NCBI GenBank assembly: GCA_035540635.1
Contig: DATLGH010000033.1
Span: 25,256 to 89,255 of the forward strand
Length of the DNA: 64,000 bases
From: Egibacteraceae bacterium
Lineage (GTDB): Bacteria > Actinomycetota > Nitriliruptoria > Euzebyales > Egibacteraceae
Direction of reading: 5' to 3'
Shown here piece by piece: positions 37,518 to 47,158 of this stretch. A program made the position numbers and the translations under genes. The notes under the pieces are model-generated. The model saw only the letters and a list, made by a program, of their open reading frames with translations, did not search any database and was not told the DNA's origin. Position 1 is the stretch's first letter; each line of letters opens with the position of its first letter.

Positions 37518-38549
37518 GTGGACGAGATGCGCCAGGTCTGGATCGCCGCCCCCGAGCGCGTCGAGGTGCGCACCGCGCCCCGTCCGGTCCCGGGGCCGGG
37601 TGAGGTGCTCGTGGAGACCGCACACGTCGGCATCTGCGGGTCGGACCTCCACGCGTTGCACGGCCGGCACCCGTTCATCGACCTGCCCGTCTCACCGGGG
37701 CACGAGGCGACGGGCGTCGTTGCCGCCGTCGGCGACGGTGTGGAGGTCTTCGCTGAGGGCGATCGCGTCCTCGTCGAACCGAACCTCATCTGCGGACTGT
37801 GCACGTACTGCACGAGCGGTCGCTACAACCTCTGCGCGCAGCTGCGGGTCGTCGGCTGCCAGACCGCCGGGGCCATGGCCGACGCCTTCACCGTGCCCGC
37901 GCATCGCCTCCATCCGGTGCCCGAGCAGTTCAGCTGGGCGGCGGCGGCGATGGTCGAGCCGCTGTCGACCGCGACGCACGCGACCCGCCTCGTCGGCGAC
38001 CTCGGCGGTGCGAGCGTCGCGGTGCTCGGCGCCGGCTCCATCGGCCTCGTGACGCTGCTCGCCGCTCGTGCCGCCGGCGCCGCCGCCGTCGCCGTCACGG
38101 ATCCCGTACCGGTCAAGCGGGAACGGGCACGCGCGTTCGGCGCGGACCTGACCGTGGACCCACTGCGCGACGACGCGGTCGCCCACATCCGCCAGGGTCT
38201 GCCGTACCGCCCCGACGTCGTCTTCGACTGCGTCGCCAACCAGTCGTCGACGGACCAGGCGATCGGACTGGCGGTCAAGGGCGGAACCGTCGTCGTCGTC
38301 GGCGTGCCCCAAGGCCCGGTGACGATCCCACTGGAGGTCGTCCAGGACCGTGAGGTGCGGCTCCAGGGAACGGCGATGTACACGGGAGAGGACGTGCGGG
38401 CCGCCATCGGCCTCGTCACGGACGGCGCGCCCGTCGAGCAGCTCGTCACCGCCACGTTCCCCCTCGAGGCGGCCGCGGAGGCGTTCGCCGCCGCGTCCTC
38501 CGGCGAACACGTCAAGGTGCACCTCCAGGCCGGCGCAGCGATGAGCTGA
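37518..38549 (+). CDS. Zinc-dependent alcohol/polyol dehydrogenase, copy 3
   Basis: 343 residues, more distant from copies 1 and 2. VGICGSDLHALHGRHPFIDLP, GHEATGVV, the structural-zinc loop LICGLCTYCTSGRYNLC, NAD loop GAGSIGLVTLLAARAAGA, and VVVVGVPQGPVTIPL are sorbitol/xylitol dehydrogenase-like. AGAAGGA seven bases before GTG 37518 supports that start; the internal ATG at 37527 is a less likely alternative. It ends the plus-strand importer-dehydrogenase series. A third enzyme suggests either several polyol substrates or two oxidation steps; specificity is not readable. Confidence 0.88.
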   Translation: MDEMRQVWIAAPERVEVRTAPRPVPGPGEVLVETAHVGICGSDLHALHGRHPFIDLPVSPGHEATGVVAAVGDGVEVFAEGDRVLVEPNLICGLCTYCTSGRYNLCAQLRVVGCQTAGAMADAFTVPAHRLHPVPEQFSWAAAAMVEPLSTATHATRLVGDLGGASVAVLGAGSIGLVTLLAARAAGAAAVAVTDPVPVKRERARAFGADLTVDPLRDDAVAHIRQGLPYRPDVVFDCVANQSSTDQAIGLAVKGGTVVVVGVPQGPVTIPLEVVQDREVRLQGTAMYTGEDVRAAIGLVTDGAPVEQLVTATFPLEAAAEAFAAASSGEHVKVHLQAGAAMS

Positions 38550-38642
38550 CCCGCCCCCGACCGCCTACAAGGGGTGCACCATCCGTTGGAGGCGTGTCCA
38601 GGTCCACTTGCGCCCGCGGCCGTTCCTGCCATCCTGAACCGC

Positions 38643-39620
38643 ATGACCGACGTGGCACCGCCCCGCGCCGCTGCGGTCCCCGAGCTCGAGGCGCACCGCC
38701 GGGAGCTCACGGGGTACTGCTACCGCATGCTCGGTTCAGCCTTCGAGGCCGAGGATGCGGTGCAGGAGACCCTCGTCCGCGCCTGGCGCGCGCTCGACCG
38801 CTTCGAGCGGCGCTCCTCGCTGCGGTCGTGGCTGTACCGCATCGCGACGAACGTCTGCGTCGACATGGCGCGGGGGCGGCAGCGCCGCGCCCGTCCGATG
38901 GACCTCGGACCGTCCTCCGCCACCGCGTCGGCCACGCTCGTGGAGCGCCCCGAGGCGACCTGGGTCGAACCCCTCCCCGACGGTCAGGCGCTACCGGACG
39001 GCGACCCGGCGGAGGTGGCCGTGGCCCGGGAGAGCGTGCGCCTCGCGTTCGTCGCCGCGTTGCAGCATCTGCCCGCCCGGCAGCGTGCGGTGCTCATCCT
39101 CCGTGAGGTGCTGCACTGGCAGGCCAGCGAGGTCGCGGAGCTGCTCGAGACGAGCGTCGCGTCGGTCAACAGCGCCCTCCAGCGGGCACGGGCGACCCTG
39201 CGGGCCAAGCCGGTGGCCTCCACCGACGTCTTCCAGCCCCTGGACCCCGACCAGCGGGCGCTCCTCGACCGCTACGTCGACGCGTTCGAGCGCTACGACC
39301 TCGACGCGCTGACCGCCCTGCTCCACACCGACGTGGTCCAGACCATGCCGCCCTACGACCTGTGGCTGCAAGGCCACGACGAGATCCGCCAGTGGTACCT
39401 CGGGCCGGGCATCGGCTGCCGGGGCTCGCGCCTGGTGCCGACCGTCGCGAACGGCTCGCCCGCCTACGGCCAGTACAAGCCGAGCGGCAGCGGCGACCTG
39501 CGGCCATGGGCCCTGCAGGTCGTCGAGGTGTCCGCCGCCCGGATCGTCGCGATGAACGCCTTCCTCGACACCGACCGGCTCTTCCCGCTGTTCGGCCTGC
39601 CGCCGACGCTCTCGCGGTAG
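38643..39620 (+). CDS. ECF-type sigma factor with C-terminal NTF2/SnoaL-like domain
   Basis: 325 residues. Sigma-2 region at about 22-90 (GYCYRMLGSAFEAEDAVQETLVRAWRALDRF, then SLRSWLYRIATNVCVDMARGR), sigma-4 at about 135-190 (ALQHLPARQRAVLILREVLHWQASEVAELLETSVASVNSALQRARATL), then a SnoaL-like domain to the end (DRYVDAFERYDLDALTALLHTDVVQTMPPYDLWLQGHDEI). The whole fits the roughly 324-residue sigma-70 family of the SigG kind, where the tail tunes activity in place of an anti-sigma factor. No anti-sigma gene is adjacent. The regulon is unknown. Confidence 0.88.
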   Translation: MTDVAPPRAAAVPELEAHRRELTGYCYRMLGSAFEAEDAVQETLVRAWRALDRFERRSSLRSWLYRIATNVCVDMARGRQRRARPMDLGPSSATASATLVERPEATWVEPLPDGQALPDGDPAEVAVARESVRLAFVAALQHLPARQRAVLILREVLHWQASEVAELLETSVASVNSALQRARATLRAKPVASTDVFQPLDPDQRALLDRYVDAFERYDLDALTALLHTDVVQTMPPYDLWLQGHDEIRQWYLGPGIGCRGSRLVPTVANGSPAYGQYKPSGSGDLRPWALQVVEVSAARIVAMNAFLDTDRLFPLFGLPPTLSR

Positions 39621-39663
39621 AGGCGCTCCGGGGGCGCGGCGGCTCTGGTCCTCACCGGGCGGC

Positions 39664-40588
39664 TCACGACCCGGTCTGCCGGGCCATCGCGCGGAGCAGC
39701 CGGTTGAACGACGGGTCGAGACGCAGGCCGTCGGCGAGCGCGACGAACGCGGCGGGGTCGGGCGGCGTCGGCGGAAGCCGGTCGTCGAGCGGGGGCACGG
39801 GCACGTCGGTGACCACCCGCACGACCGGGGCCGCGGCGGCGAGGTAGCTCCGTGCCGCGGTGACCCGCCGCCGCAGCGGCTCGGGCATCCCCGAAGCCGC
39901 ATCCGCGGCGGCGAGGACCGCCTCCACGCAACCATGGCGGGCGATCAGCTGGGCCGCGCTGCGCGCGCCGATCCCGACCACTCCGGGGAGCCCGTCGCTC
40001 GGATCGCCGCGCAGCAGGGCGAACTCGGCGTACGCCCGCCCGGGGATGCCGAACCGGGCGGTGACCGCGGCCTCGTCGACGACCTCGTGACGGGCGACGC
40101 CCCTGGCGATGTAGAGCACGCGGACGCCGCGCGCGTCGTCGACGACCTGGAAGAGGTCGCGGTCGCCGGTGACGACGTCGGCGGGGACCGTCGCGGCGGC
40201 GGCGAGGGTCGCGATCACGTCGTCGGCCTCGTAGCCGGCGACGCCGAGACGGGCGATGCCGAGCGCGTCGAGGACCGCGCCGATGAGGGGGACCTGTGTG
40301 GTGAGCTCCTCGGGCACCGCCTCGCTCACGCCCTGCCCGACGCGGTGCGCCTTGTAGGAGGGCACCGCGGCGACCCGCCACGCCGGGCGCCAGTCGGCGT
40401 CCATGCAGGCGGTCGAGGCGCGTCGGGCGCCGCGCCGCGACGAGGTGCGCGACCGACTCGATGAACCCCTTCAGGGCGTTCACCGGCCTGCCGTCGGCGG
40501 CGGTCGTGTCCCGCGGCACACCGAAGAAGGCGCGGAAGTACAGCGACGGGGCGTCGAGGAGCATCAACCGCTCCGCCTGCGTCGTCAT
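39664..40588 (-). pseudogene. 5'-3' exonuclease (Pol I N-domain type), split by an apparent +1 frameshift
   Basis: Flap-type 5' nuclease. The first 59 or so codons from ATG 40588 (LMLLDAPSLYFRAFFGVPRD... VNALKGFIESVAHLV... RRPTR) are in one frame; the rest (ACMDADWRPAWRVAAVPSYKAHRV, GYEADDVIATLA, TGDRDLFQVVDD, LRGDPSDGLPGVVGIGARSAAQLI) is in another. Dropping one base of the GG at 40417-40418 joins them to a normal 307-residue protein with all metal-binding aspartates. The downstream piece could start on its own at ATG 40404 but would lack the first catalytic aspartate. Sequencing error, recent mutation or slippage cannot be told apart here. Confidence 0.85.
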
Positions 40589-40625
40589 GTCCCCAGCGTG
40601 CCACCGGCGAACGTGGGCGCGCCGG

Positions 40626-41972
40626 TCAGGCTCCGGAGGGCACGATGCGCAGCTCGTCGGCGGCCACGGCGGCGAGTCGCTCGGCCACGGCCTCCGCGCG
40701 GTCCTGCGAGTCAGCCTCGACCATGACCCGGACGAGCTGTTCGGTGCCCGACGCGCGCACGAGCACGCGGCCCGAGCCGTCGAGCGCGGCTTCCTCCTGC
40801 CTGACGGCCTCCCACAGCCGCGCGGCGTCGGCCAGCCGCTCGCGGTCGACGTTGCGGACGTTGAGCAGCACCTGGGGCAGCCGCCTCATCACCCCCGCGA
40901 GATCGGCGAGCGGACGCCCCGTCTCGGCGACCGCCGTGAGCAGCTGGACGGCGGTGAGGATGCCGTCGCCGGTCGTGGCGTGGTCGGTGAGGATGACATG
41001 TCCCGACTGCTCGCCTCCCAGCGGATGACCGTGCGCGCGCATCGCCTCGAGGACGTAGCGGTCGCCGACCTTCGTCGAGAGCACCTTGATCCCGAGGCGG
41101 TCCATCGCCTGGTGGAAGCCGAGGTTGGTCATCACCGTCGTGACGACGGTGTCGAGCCGACCGGCGGCGTGCATGCGCTCGGCGAGGAGCGCGAGGATGG
41201 CGTCGCCGTCCACGACCGCCCCGGTATGGTCGACGGCGATGAGCCGGTCGGCGTCGCCGTCGTGCGCGAGGCCGACGTCGGCCCCATGTTCGCGGACGGC
41301 CCTCGCCACCGTCTCCGGGTGGGTGGAGCCGCACCCGTCGTTGATGTTCGTTCCCGTTGGGGCGGCGTGGGTCGCGGTGACGTCGCAGCCGAGCCGGCGC
41401 AGCACCTCCGGGGCGACCGCGAACGCCGCCCCCTCGGCGCAGTCGACGACCACCCGCAGTCCGGTGAGGTCGCCTCCCGTAGCCACGAGGTGCTCGACGT
41501 AGGCATCGACCGCCTGCGGTTCCGGGGTGACCCTCCCGAGGGCCGCCCCCGTGGGGCGCGCCTCGTCGCTCAGCTGGAGGAGCTCCTCGATGCGTTCCTC
41601 CTTGCCGTCGGTGAGCTTGAACCCGTCGGCGCCGAAGAACTTGATCCCGTTGTCGTCGACCGGGTTGTGGCTCGCCGAGATCATCGCGCCGCTGCTCGCC
41701 CCGAGATGCACGGTGAGGAAGGCCACACCCGGCGTCGGCAGAACGCCGACCGGGACGACGTCGCCTCCCGCCGAGCAGACCCCGGCGAGCAGGGCGCCCT
41801 CGAGCATCTCCCCCGAGACGCGGGGATCACGGCCGATGACGACGCGGGGGCGCCCGACGCCCTCCTCCCGCAGGGTGCGCACGAGGGCGCGGCCGAGGCC
41901 GACGGCGAGCTCCGGGGTCAGCTCGGTGTTCGCGACCCCCCGGATGCCATCGGTGCCGAAAAGCCGGCCCAT
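40626..41972 (-). CDS. glmM: Phosphoglucosamine mutase
   Basis: Converts glucosamine-6-phosphate to the 1-phosphate for UDP-GlcNAc. 448 residues. FGTDGIRGVAN opens the protein; the phosphoserine is S101 in MISASHNPVDDNGIKFFG; the metal loop DGDADR lies near 237-242 (AHDGDADRLIAVD); GGEQSGHVIL near 320 binds sugar; the C-terminal domain has RASGTEQLVRVMVE. It follows rpsI by 15 bases, the standard actinobacterial rplM-rpsI-glmM order. glmS at 18474-20351 supplies its substrate. Confidence 0.97.
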   Translation of the reverse strand: MGRLFGTDGIRGVANTELTPELAVGLGRALVRTLREEGVGRPRVVIGRDPRVSGEMLEGALLAGVCSAGGDVVPVGVLPTPGVAFLTVHLGASSGAMISASHNPVDDNGIKFFGADGFKLTDGKEERIEELLQLSDEARPTGAALGRVTPEPQAVDAYVEHLVATGGDLTGLRVVVDCAEGAAFAVAPEVLRRLGCDVTATHAAPTGTNINDGCGSTHPETVARAVREHGADVGLAHDGDADRLIAVDHTGAVVDGDAILALLAERMHAAGRLDTVVTTVMTNLGFHQAMDRLGIKVLSTKVGDRYVLEAMRAHGHPLGGEQSGHVILTDHATTGDGILTAVQLLTAVAETGRPLADLAGVMRRLPQVLLNVRNVDRERLADAARLWEAVRQEEAALDGSGRVLVRASGTEQLVRVMVEADSQDRAEAVAERLAAVAADELRIVPSGA

Positions 41973-41987
41973 GGATCGTCGGGGCGG

Positions 41988-42374
41988 TCAGCGCTTGCTG
42001 TACTGGGGCGCCTTGCGGGCCTTCTTCAGGCCGTACTTCTTGCGCTCCACCTTGCGGGGGTCACGGGTGAGCAAGCCGGCCTTCTTCAACGGCGCCCGCC
42101 ACTCGGGGTCCTCCGCCTCGAGGGCCCGGGCGATGCCGTGGCGCAACGCCCCCGCCTGCCCCGACGTCCCGCCGCCGCTGACGTTGGCGATGACGTCGAA
42201 GCGCCCCTGGGTCTCGGTGACCTCGAACGGCTTGCGTACCTCGCCCTGGAGCGTCTCGGTCGGGAAGTAGTCCTCGAGCGGACGCTGGTTCAGCAGGAAG
42301 CGGCCGGTGCCGCTCACGAGGCGCACACGGGCGACCGAGGACTTGCGGCGGCCGGTGAAGATCTTCGGAGGCAT
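41988..42374 (-). CDS. rpsI: 30S ribosomal protein S9
   Basis: 128 residues. [18 protein letters not shown] begins the fold; [22 protein letters not shown] is the S9 signature; the C-terminal [17 protein letters not shown] tail ends in the lysine-arginine that reaches the P-site tRNA anticodon stem. It follows rplM by 17 bases and precedes glmM. Confidence 0.98.
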   Translation of the reverse strand: MPPKIFTGRRKSSVARVRLVSGTGRFLLNQRPLEDYFPTETLQGEVRKPFEVTETQGRFDVIANVSGGGTSGQAGALRHGIARALEAEDPEWRAPLKKAGLLTRDPRKVERKKYGLKKARKAPQYSKR

Positions 42375-42391
42375 GAGGGAGGTCCTTGGTC

Positions 42392-42820
42392 CTACAGGGG
42401 GAGCGGCTGCGGCTTCTGCGCGGCGTGCGGGTGGTCCGGCCCGGCGTACACCTTGAGCTTGCGGATCTGCGCGCGGCCGACGCTGTTGCGGGGGAGCATG
42501 CCCTTGACCGCCCGCTCGACGAGGCGCTCGGGACGCTCCGCGAGGAGCCGGGCGAACGGCACCGACTTCAGGGAGCCGGGGTAGCCGGAATGGCGGTGCG
42601 CGAGGCGCTGCTCGCCCTTGTTGCCCGTGAGGCGCACGTCGGCGGCGTTCACGACGATGACGAAGTCACCGACGTCGACGTGCGGCGCGAACGTCGGCTT
42701 GTGCTTGCCACGCAGCACGGTGGCGACGCGGGTGGCGAGCCGCCCGAGAACCATGTCGGCGGCATCGACGACGTACCAGCGGTGCTCGATGTCGGAGGGG
42801 CGCGGTGAGAACGTGCGCAT
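42392..42820 (-). CDS. rplM: 50S ribosomal protein L13
   Basis: 142 residues. [29 protein letters not shown] at the start, [15 protein letters not shown] in the middle, and [24 protein letters not shown] are the L13 family blocks. I use ATG 42820 because an upstream in-frame ATG lies in promoter sequence. It heads the rplM-rpsI(-glmM) unit with its own promoter at 42881-42909. Confidence 0.98.
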   Translation of the reverse strand: MRTFSPRPSDIEHRWYVVDAADMVLGRLATRVATVLRGKHKPTFAPHVDVGDFVIVVNAADVRLTGNKGEQRLAHRHSGYPGSLKSVPFARLLAERPERLVERAVKGMLPRNSVGRAQIRKLKVYAGPDHPHAAQKPQPLPL

Positions 42821-42880
42821 GACGTCTTCCGGTCTAGCCGGTGGGCGGGCGGGAAAAGCGGTCAGCGACCGCAAGCGGCC

Positions 42881-42909
42881 AGAGTACGCACCGGCAGGCG
42901 GCCAGTCAA
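42881..42909 (-). promoter_or_regulatory. rplM-rpsI promoter
   Basis: Minus strand TTGACT (42909-42904) and TACTCT (42886-42881) stand exactly 17 bases apart, 61 bases before the rplM start. The -35 box overlaps the last codons of truA. The fit to a housekeeping promoter is strong, so L13-S9 can be made apart from the upstream alpha operon. Confidence 0.72.
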
Positions 42910-43679
42910 CCGGAGGGGCGGGCGTAGGAGACGCCGACGAGGGTGAGCCCGTGCGGCGGAGCGACCCGGCCGACCGCCTGGCGGTCGCCGGCCGCCACCA
43001 CGTCGGCGACCCAGTCGGGAGCTCGGCTGCCCTGGCCGACCGGCACGAGGCACCCCGTCACCGAGCGCACCATCTGGTGGCAGAAGGCCTTGCCGGCGAC
43101 GTTCAGCGTCACGAGGTCCGCCCGGGCCCGGCGGATGTCGAGCCGGTCGATCCGCCGGATGAGGTGCTCGTCGCCCGCGCGCCGGCAGAAGGAGCTGAAG
43201 TCGTGCTCGCCGAGGAGGTGGCGCCCCCCCGCCTGCATGGCCGCGACGTCGAGGCGCGGCGCGCCGAGATGCCACGTGTCGTGGCGCCACAAAGGGCTCA
43301 TCGCCTTCGCGTCGCAGATCCGGTAGCGGTAGCGCCGCTGCGTCGCCGAGAAGCGTGCGTCGAACGTCGCCGGTACCCGGCGCACCCGCCACACCGTCAC
43401 CGCGGGGCCGCAGAGCGCGTCGAGGGCGCCGCGGGCGCGTTCGAGGTCTTCGAGGGGCCGCGCGCCGGCGGGGACGTCGCAGTGCACCGTCTGCGCGACG
43501 GCGTGCACCCCGGCGTCGGTGCGTCCCGCGACGGTGGTGGTGACGGCCGTGCCGCACAGGCGGGCGAGCGCGTCCTCGAGGACGCCCTGCACGGTGCGCT
43601 GCCCGGCCTGCCGGGCGAAGCCCCGGAAACCCGTGCCGTCGTAGGCGAGGTCGATCCGCAGCCGCACCGGTTCAGCCAT
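42906..43679 (-). CDS. truA: tRNA pseudouridine(38-40) synthase TruA
   Basis: Forms pseudouridine at positions 38-40 of the tRNA anticodon arm. 257 residues. [33 protein letters not shown] opens the fold, [17 protein letters not shown] at about 50-66 contains the catalytic aspartate, and [21 protein letters not shown] near 195 is the second signature. It is 17 bases after rplQ, the common actinobacterial position. Confidence 0.97.
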   Translation of the reverse strand: MAEPVRLRIDLAYDGTGFRGFARQAGQRTVQGVLEDALARLCGTAVTTTVAGRTDAGVHAVAQTVHCDVPAGARPLEDLERARGALDALCGPAVTVWRVRRVPATFDARFSATQRRYRYRICDAKAMSPLWRHDTWHLGAPRLDVAAMQAGGRHLLGEHDFSSFCRRAGDEHLIRRIDRLDIRRARADLVTLNVAGKAFCHQMVRSVTGCLVPVGQGSRAPDWVADVVAAGDRQAVGRVAPPHGLTLVGVSYARPSG

Positions 43680-43696
43680 GGCCGAACCCGACGCCG

Positions 43697-44464
43697 TCAG
43701 GGCCTGCCTTCGCCGCCTTCCGGCTCGTCGGACCTCGGGGCGGTCTCACCGTCGTCAGCGGGCCGCTCCGGCTCCGGTGCGTCCTGCTCCTCCGCCGGCA
43801 CCGGCGGAGTCTCGGACTCGTCGCCGCCGGCGTCCTCGCCGGCCAGGCGCGCCTCGACCTCGGCCGGGTCGGCGAGCGGGCGCTCCTCGTCGTCGGCGTC
43901 CCCGGCGGCGGTCTCGCGCTCGTCCGCTTCCGCCGCGAAGGCCTCCTCGGCGTCGAAGTCCTCGTCGAGCTCCTCGCCGCGGTCGAAGGCTGCGGCTTCT
44001 TCCTCGCTGCGCTCGCGCGCCGTGGCCGACAGCGTCCCGCCGCGGCGCCGCCGCAGGCTCCAGCGCCGGCGCGGGGCCTCCTCGAGCGCGCCCTCACCGC
44101 GGACGCTCACGCCCTCGACGAGTTCGATCAGCGCCATGGGCGCCGCGTCGCCCTTCCGAGGGCCGAGCTTCAGCACCCGGGTGTAGCCGCCGTTGCGGTC
44201 GGCGAACGCCGGTCCGACGTCGGCGAACAGCTTGTGCACGACGTCGCGGTCCCGGACCACCTTCAGCACCTGGCGGCGCGCGTGGAGGTCGCCGCGCTTG
44301 GCGAACGTGATCATCCGCTCCGCCACCGGCTGGACGGTCTTGGCCTTGGCCACGGTGGTCCGTATCCGCCCGTGACGGATGAGCTCCGTCGTGAGGTTTG
44401 CGAGGATGAGGTTGTGGTGGGCGGGACTCCCACCGAAGCGAGCGGCCTTCTTCGGTTGCGGCAT
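43697..44464 (-). CDS. rplQ: 50S ribosomal protein L17 with long acidic C-terminal tail
   Basis: 255 residues against about 120 for core L17. Residues 1-120 are the normal protein ([50 protein letters not shown]). Residues 121-255 form a tail: a short arginine-rich piece (about 130-145) and then Glu/Asp/Ala/Pro-rich low complexity ending in [11 protein letters not shown]17 sits by the peptide exit tunnel in known ribosomes. Actinobacterial L17 often has an acidic tail, but this one is longer than the core. The frame is open throughout with the local codon bias, so the tail is probably real. Confidence 0.96.
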   Translation of the reverse strand: MPQPKKAARFGGSPAHHNLILANLTTELIRHGRIRTTVAKAKTVQPVAERMITFAKRGDLHARRQVLKVVRDRDVVHKLFADVGPAFADRNGGYTRVLKLGPRKGDAAPMALIELVEGVSVRGEGALEEAPRRRWSLRRRRGGTLSATARERSEEEAAAFDRGEELDEDFDAEEAFAAEADERETAAGDADDEERPLADPAEVEARLAGEDAGGDESETPPVPAEEQDAPEPERPADDGETAPRSDEPEGGEGRP

Positions 44465-44474
44465 CGTTGCGCTC

Positions 44475-45434
44475 CTACTGGCTGTACCCGCCGTAGTCGG
44501 CGAGGGACAGGCCGAGCTCTGCGAGCTTCTGCTTCACTTCCTCGATCGACTTCTGCCCGAAGTTGCGGATGTCGAGCAGGTCCTGCTCGGTCTTCTGCAC
44601 GAGCTCGCCGACCGTCTGCACGCCCTCGCGCTTCAGGCAGTTGTACGAGCGCACCGAGAAGTCCATGTCCTCGATCGGCAGGAGCAGGTCCGGCGAGCTG
44701 GGCTGCGAGGAGGCCGCGTCCGGACCGATCGACAGCCCTCCGGGCCCGGACTCCTCGAACTCCGCGAAGAGTCCCAGCAGGTCCTGCAGCGTCGCACCCG
44801 CGCTCGACAGGGCCTCGCCGGGCGTGACCGACCCGTCCGTCTCCACATCGAGGATGAGCCGGTCGTAGTTCGTCATCTGCTCGACGCGGGTGGCCTCCAC
44901 CCGGTACGTCACGCGGCGCACCGGGGAGTAGATCGAGTCGATCGGGATGACGCCGATGGGCTGGTCCGCCCGCTTGTTGCGCTCGGCGGGCACGTAGCCA
45001 CGCCCGCGCTCGACGGTGAGGTACATCTCGACCCGGCCCTTGCGGTTCAGCGTCGCGATGTGCAGGTCGCGGTTGAGGATCTCCACGTCGCTCGGCGCGG
45101 TGATGAAGTCGGCGGTGATCTCGCCGGGACCCTCGCCGCCGAGGAAGATCTCCACCGGCTGGTCGCTCTCGCTGCGCAGCACGAGGTCCTTGAGGTTCAG
45201 GATGATGTCGGTGACGTCCTCCTTCACCCCCTCGATGGAGCTGAACTCGTGCAGCACGCCTTCGATGCGCACGCTCGTGACCGCCGCGCCGGGGATGGAC
45301 GACAGCAGTGTGCGCCGCAGGCTGTTGCCGAGCGTGTAGCCGAACCCGGGCTCCAGCGGCTCGATGCTGAAGGCCGAGCGGATGCCCTCGGCAAGGACCT
45401 CTTCGGTGATGGTGGGACGCTGAACGATCAGCAC
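44475..45434 (-). CDS. rpoA: DNA-directed RNA polymerase subunit alpha
   Basis: 319 residues. The N-terminal dimerisation domain has [35 protein letters not shown]; the C-terminal domain has [29 protein letters not shown], with arginine and asparagine at the positions that bind UP elements in E. coli (VRSxNC). The linker of about 230-250 is Ser/Pro-rich. GTG start with TAGGAGG nine bases upstream. It lies between rpsD and rplQ, with 112 bases after rpsD. Confidence 0.98.
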   Translation of the reverse strand: MLIVQRPTITEEVLAEGIRSAFSIEPLEPGFGYTLGNSLRRTLLSSIPGAAVTSVRIEGVLHEFSSIEGVKEDVTDIILNLKDLVLRSESDQPVEIFLGGEGPGEITADFITAPSDVEILNRDLHIATLNRKGRVEMYLTVERGRGYVPAERNKRADQPIGVIPIDSIYSPVRRVTYRVEATRVEQMTNYDRLILDVETDGSVTPGEALSSAGATLQDLLGLFAEFEESGPGGLSIGPDAASSQPSSPDLLLPIEDMDFSVRSYNCLKREGVQTVGELVQKTEQDLLDIRNFGQKSIEEVKQKLAELGLSLADYGGYSQ

Positions 45435-45546
45435 TTGGTGTTTCGCCTCCTACAGGAGAAGCGGGTCGCTGGTGGTGCGGAGGGCCTTGGAGGGCGGGCG
45501 GGTGAGCGGCCCGGAGCGGCATCATGCCGCCGCCGTTCAACGCCCG

Positions 45547-46173
45547 CTACTTCGAGTACAGCTCGACGATGAGCTGCTCCTGGACCGGTACGTCGATCTG
45601 CTTGCGGTCGGGCACCCCGAGGACGCTGATCTGCAGCTTGTTCTGGTCGGTGGACAGCCAGCCGGGGAGGGTGCGCATGCCGATGATCTCCAGCGCGCCG
45701 ATGATCGGCACGATGTTGCGCGCCCGTTCCCGGACGGTGATGACGTCGCCGACGCGCACCCGGTACGACGGGATGTTCACCGTGCGGCCGTTCACCTGGA
45801 AGTGGCGGTGGCGGACGAGCTGGCGGGCCTCGTCGCGCGAGCGGGCGAGCCCGCCGCGGTACACGACGTTGTCGAGCCGCAGCTCGAGCAGGCGCAGGAG
45901 GTTCTCACCGGTCAGTCCCGACTGGCGCGAGGCCTCCTGGTAGTAGTTGCGGAACTGCCGTTCGAGCACGCCGTAGATGCGGCGGGCCTTCTGCTTCTCG
46001 CGCAGCTGGAGCAGGTACTCGCTCTCGCGGATGCGTCCGCGCCCGTGCTCGCCGGGCGGGTAGGGGCGCTTCTCGATGGCGCACTTCGGCCCCTCGCAAC
46101 GGGTGCCCTTGAGGTAGAGCTTCTGCCGCTCGCGACGGCAGAGCTTGCAGTCAGGTCCGGTGTACCGAGCCAT
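45547..46173 (-). CDS. rpsD: 30S ribosomal protein S4, zinc-binding form
   Basis: 208 residues. A zinc knuckle with cysteines at CKLCRRE and RCEGPKC lies in the first 35 residues, the C+ form of S4. [26 protein letters not shown] and the S4 RNA-binding domain [33 protein letters not shown] (about 95-130) follow. S4 nucleates 16S folding and may autoregulate translation of the alpha operon. It is 48 bases after rpsK. Confidence 0.98.
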   Translation of the reverse strand: MARYTGPDCKLCRRERQKLYLKGTRCEGPKCAIEKRPYPPGEHGRGRIRESEYLLQLREKQKARRIYGVLERQFRNYYQEASRQSGLTGENLLRLLELRLDNVVYRGGLARSRDEARQLVRHRHFQVNGRTVNIPSYRVRVGDVITVRERARNIVPIIGALEIIGMRTLPGWLSTDQNKLQISVLGVPDRKQIDVPVQEQLIVELYSK

Positions 46174-46221
46174 GGTGGTGGTGATGTCCTCTCGGGTGGT
46201 GCGCTGAGGCGGTGACGGCGC

Positions 46222-46635
46222 TCAGACGCGGCGGCGCTTCGGTGGGCGGCAGCCGTTGTGCGGGATCGGGGTGACGTCCTTGATGGCCGCGACCTCGAGT
46301 CCGTTGGCCTGCAGGGAGCGGATCGCGGTCTCGCGCCCGGAGCCGGGCCCCTTCACGTAGACGTCCACCTTGCGGACCCCGTACTCGGCCGCCCGCTTGG
46401 CGGCCTGCTCGGCGGCGAGCTGGGCGGCGAAAGGCGTCGACTTGCGGCTGCCCTTGAAGCCGACGTTGCCCGACGACGCCCACGACAGGACGTTGCCCTG
46501 CTGATCGGCGATCGTGATGATCGTGTTGTTGAACGAGCTCTTGATGTGCGCGACGCCGTGCGCGACCTGCCGCCGTTCCTTCTTGCGGGTGCGGCTCCGG
46601 TTCTTCGCCCCCGCCTGCTTCTTCTGCTGCGCCAT
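46222..46635 (-). CDS. rpsK: 30S ribosomal protein S11
   Basis: 137 residues. [44 protein letters not shown] is the family core and [16 protein letters not shown] plus the C-terminal [20 protein letters not shown] are conserved S11 ends. A basic N-terminal stretch (about 1-20) is longer than in E. coli, as in other actinobacteria. It lies in the platform of the 30S subunit. 13 bases after rpsM. Confidence 0.98.
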   Translation of the reverse strand: MAQQKKQAGAKNRSRTRKKERRQVAHGVAHIKSSFNNTIITIADQQGNVLSWASSGNVGFKGSRKSTPFAAQLAAEQAAKRAAEYGVRKVDVYVKGPGSGRETAIRSLQANGLEVAAIKDVTPIPHNGCRPPKRRRV

Positions 46636-46648
46636 GTCGTCGTGACCC

Positions 46649-47029
46649 CTACTTCTTGAGCTTCTTCTTCAAGCCACCGACGGTGCGCTTGGGACCCTTG
46701 CGCGTGCGGGCGTTCGTGTGCGTTCGCTGACCTCGCACCGGCAGGCCGCGGCGGTGACGGATGCCCTGGTACGAGCCGATCTCCACCTTGCGCTTGATGT
46801 TCTGGGCGATCTCGCGGCGCAGATCGCCCTCGACCTTGAAGCTCGCGTCGATGTAGTCGCGCAGCTTGCGGACGTCGTCCTCGGCCAGGTCGCGGACCCG
46901 CACCGACGGGTCGACGCCGGCGGCGACGACGGCCTCACGGGCGCGTGTCCGCCCGACGCCGAAGATGTAGGTCAAGCCGATCTCCACGCGCTTCTCACGG
47001 GGCAGGTCGACCCCGGCGATACGTGCCAT
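46649..47029 (-). CDS. rpsM: 30S ribosomal protein S13
   Basis: 126 residues. [26 protein letters not shown] is the start signature; the helix-two-turn-helix region follows; [27 protein letters not shown] is the RNA-binding signature, and the lysine-rich KKKLKK tail contacts P-site tRNA. It follows rpmJ by 15 bases. Confidence 0.98.
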   Translation of the reverse strand: MARIAGVDLPREKRVEIGLTYIFGVGRTRAREAVVAAGVDPSVRVRDLAEDDVRKLRDYIDASFKVEGDLRREIAQNIKRKVEIGSYQGIRHRRGLPVRGQRTHTNARTRKGPKRTVGGLKKKLKK

Positions 47030-47044
47030 GTCCCGTTCCTCTCC

Positions 47045-47158
47045 CTACCCCTGCCGCTGCTTGTGCCGCGGGTTGCTGCAGATCACCATCACCCGACCGT
47101 GCCGGCGGATGATGCGGCACTTCTCGCAGATCCTCTTCACCGAAGGCTTGACCTTCAA
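47045..47158 (-). CDS. rpmJ: 50S ribosomal protein L36, TTG start, zinc form
   Basis: 37 residues, the canonical length, if translation begins at TTG 47158 (reading [14 protein letters not shown]). The ribosome site GAGG lies 5 bases before that TTG but directly touches the ATG at 47164, which would add two residues, so the TTG is the better start. CEKC, the later cysteine in VMVICSNP and the histidine in RHKQRQG are the zinc ligands of the C+ form. infA, which usually sits just upstream, is absent. Confidence 0.93.
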   Translation of the reverse strand: MKVKPSVKRICEKCRIIRRHGRVMVICSNPRHKQRQG

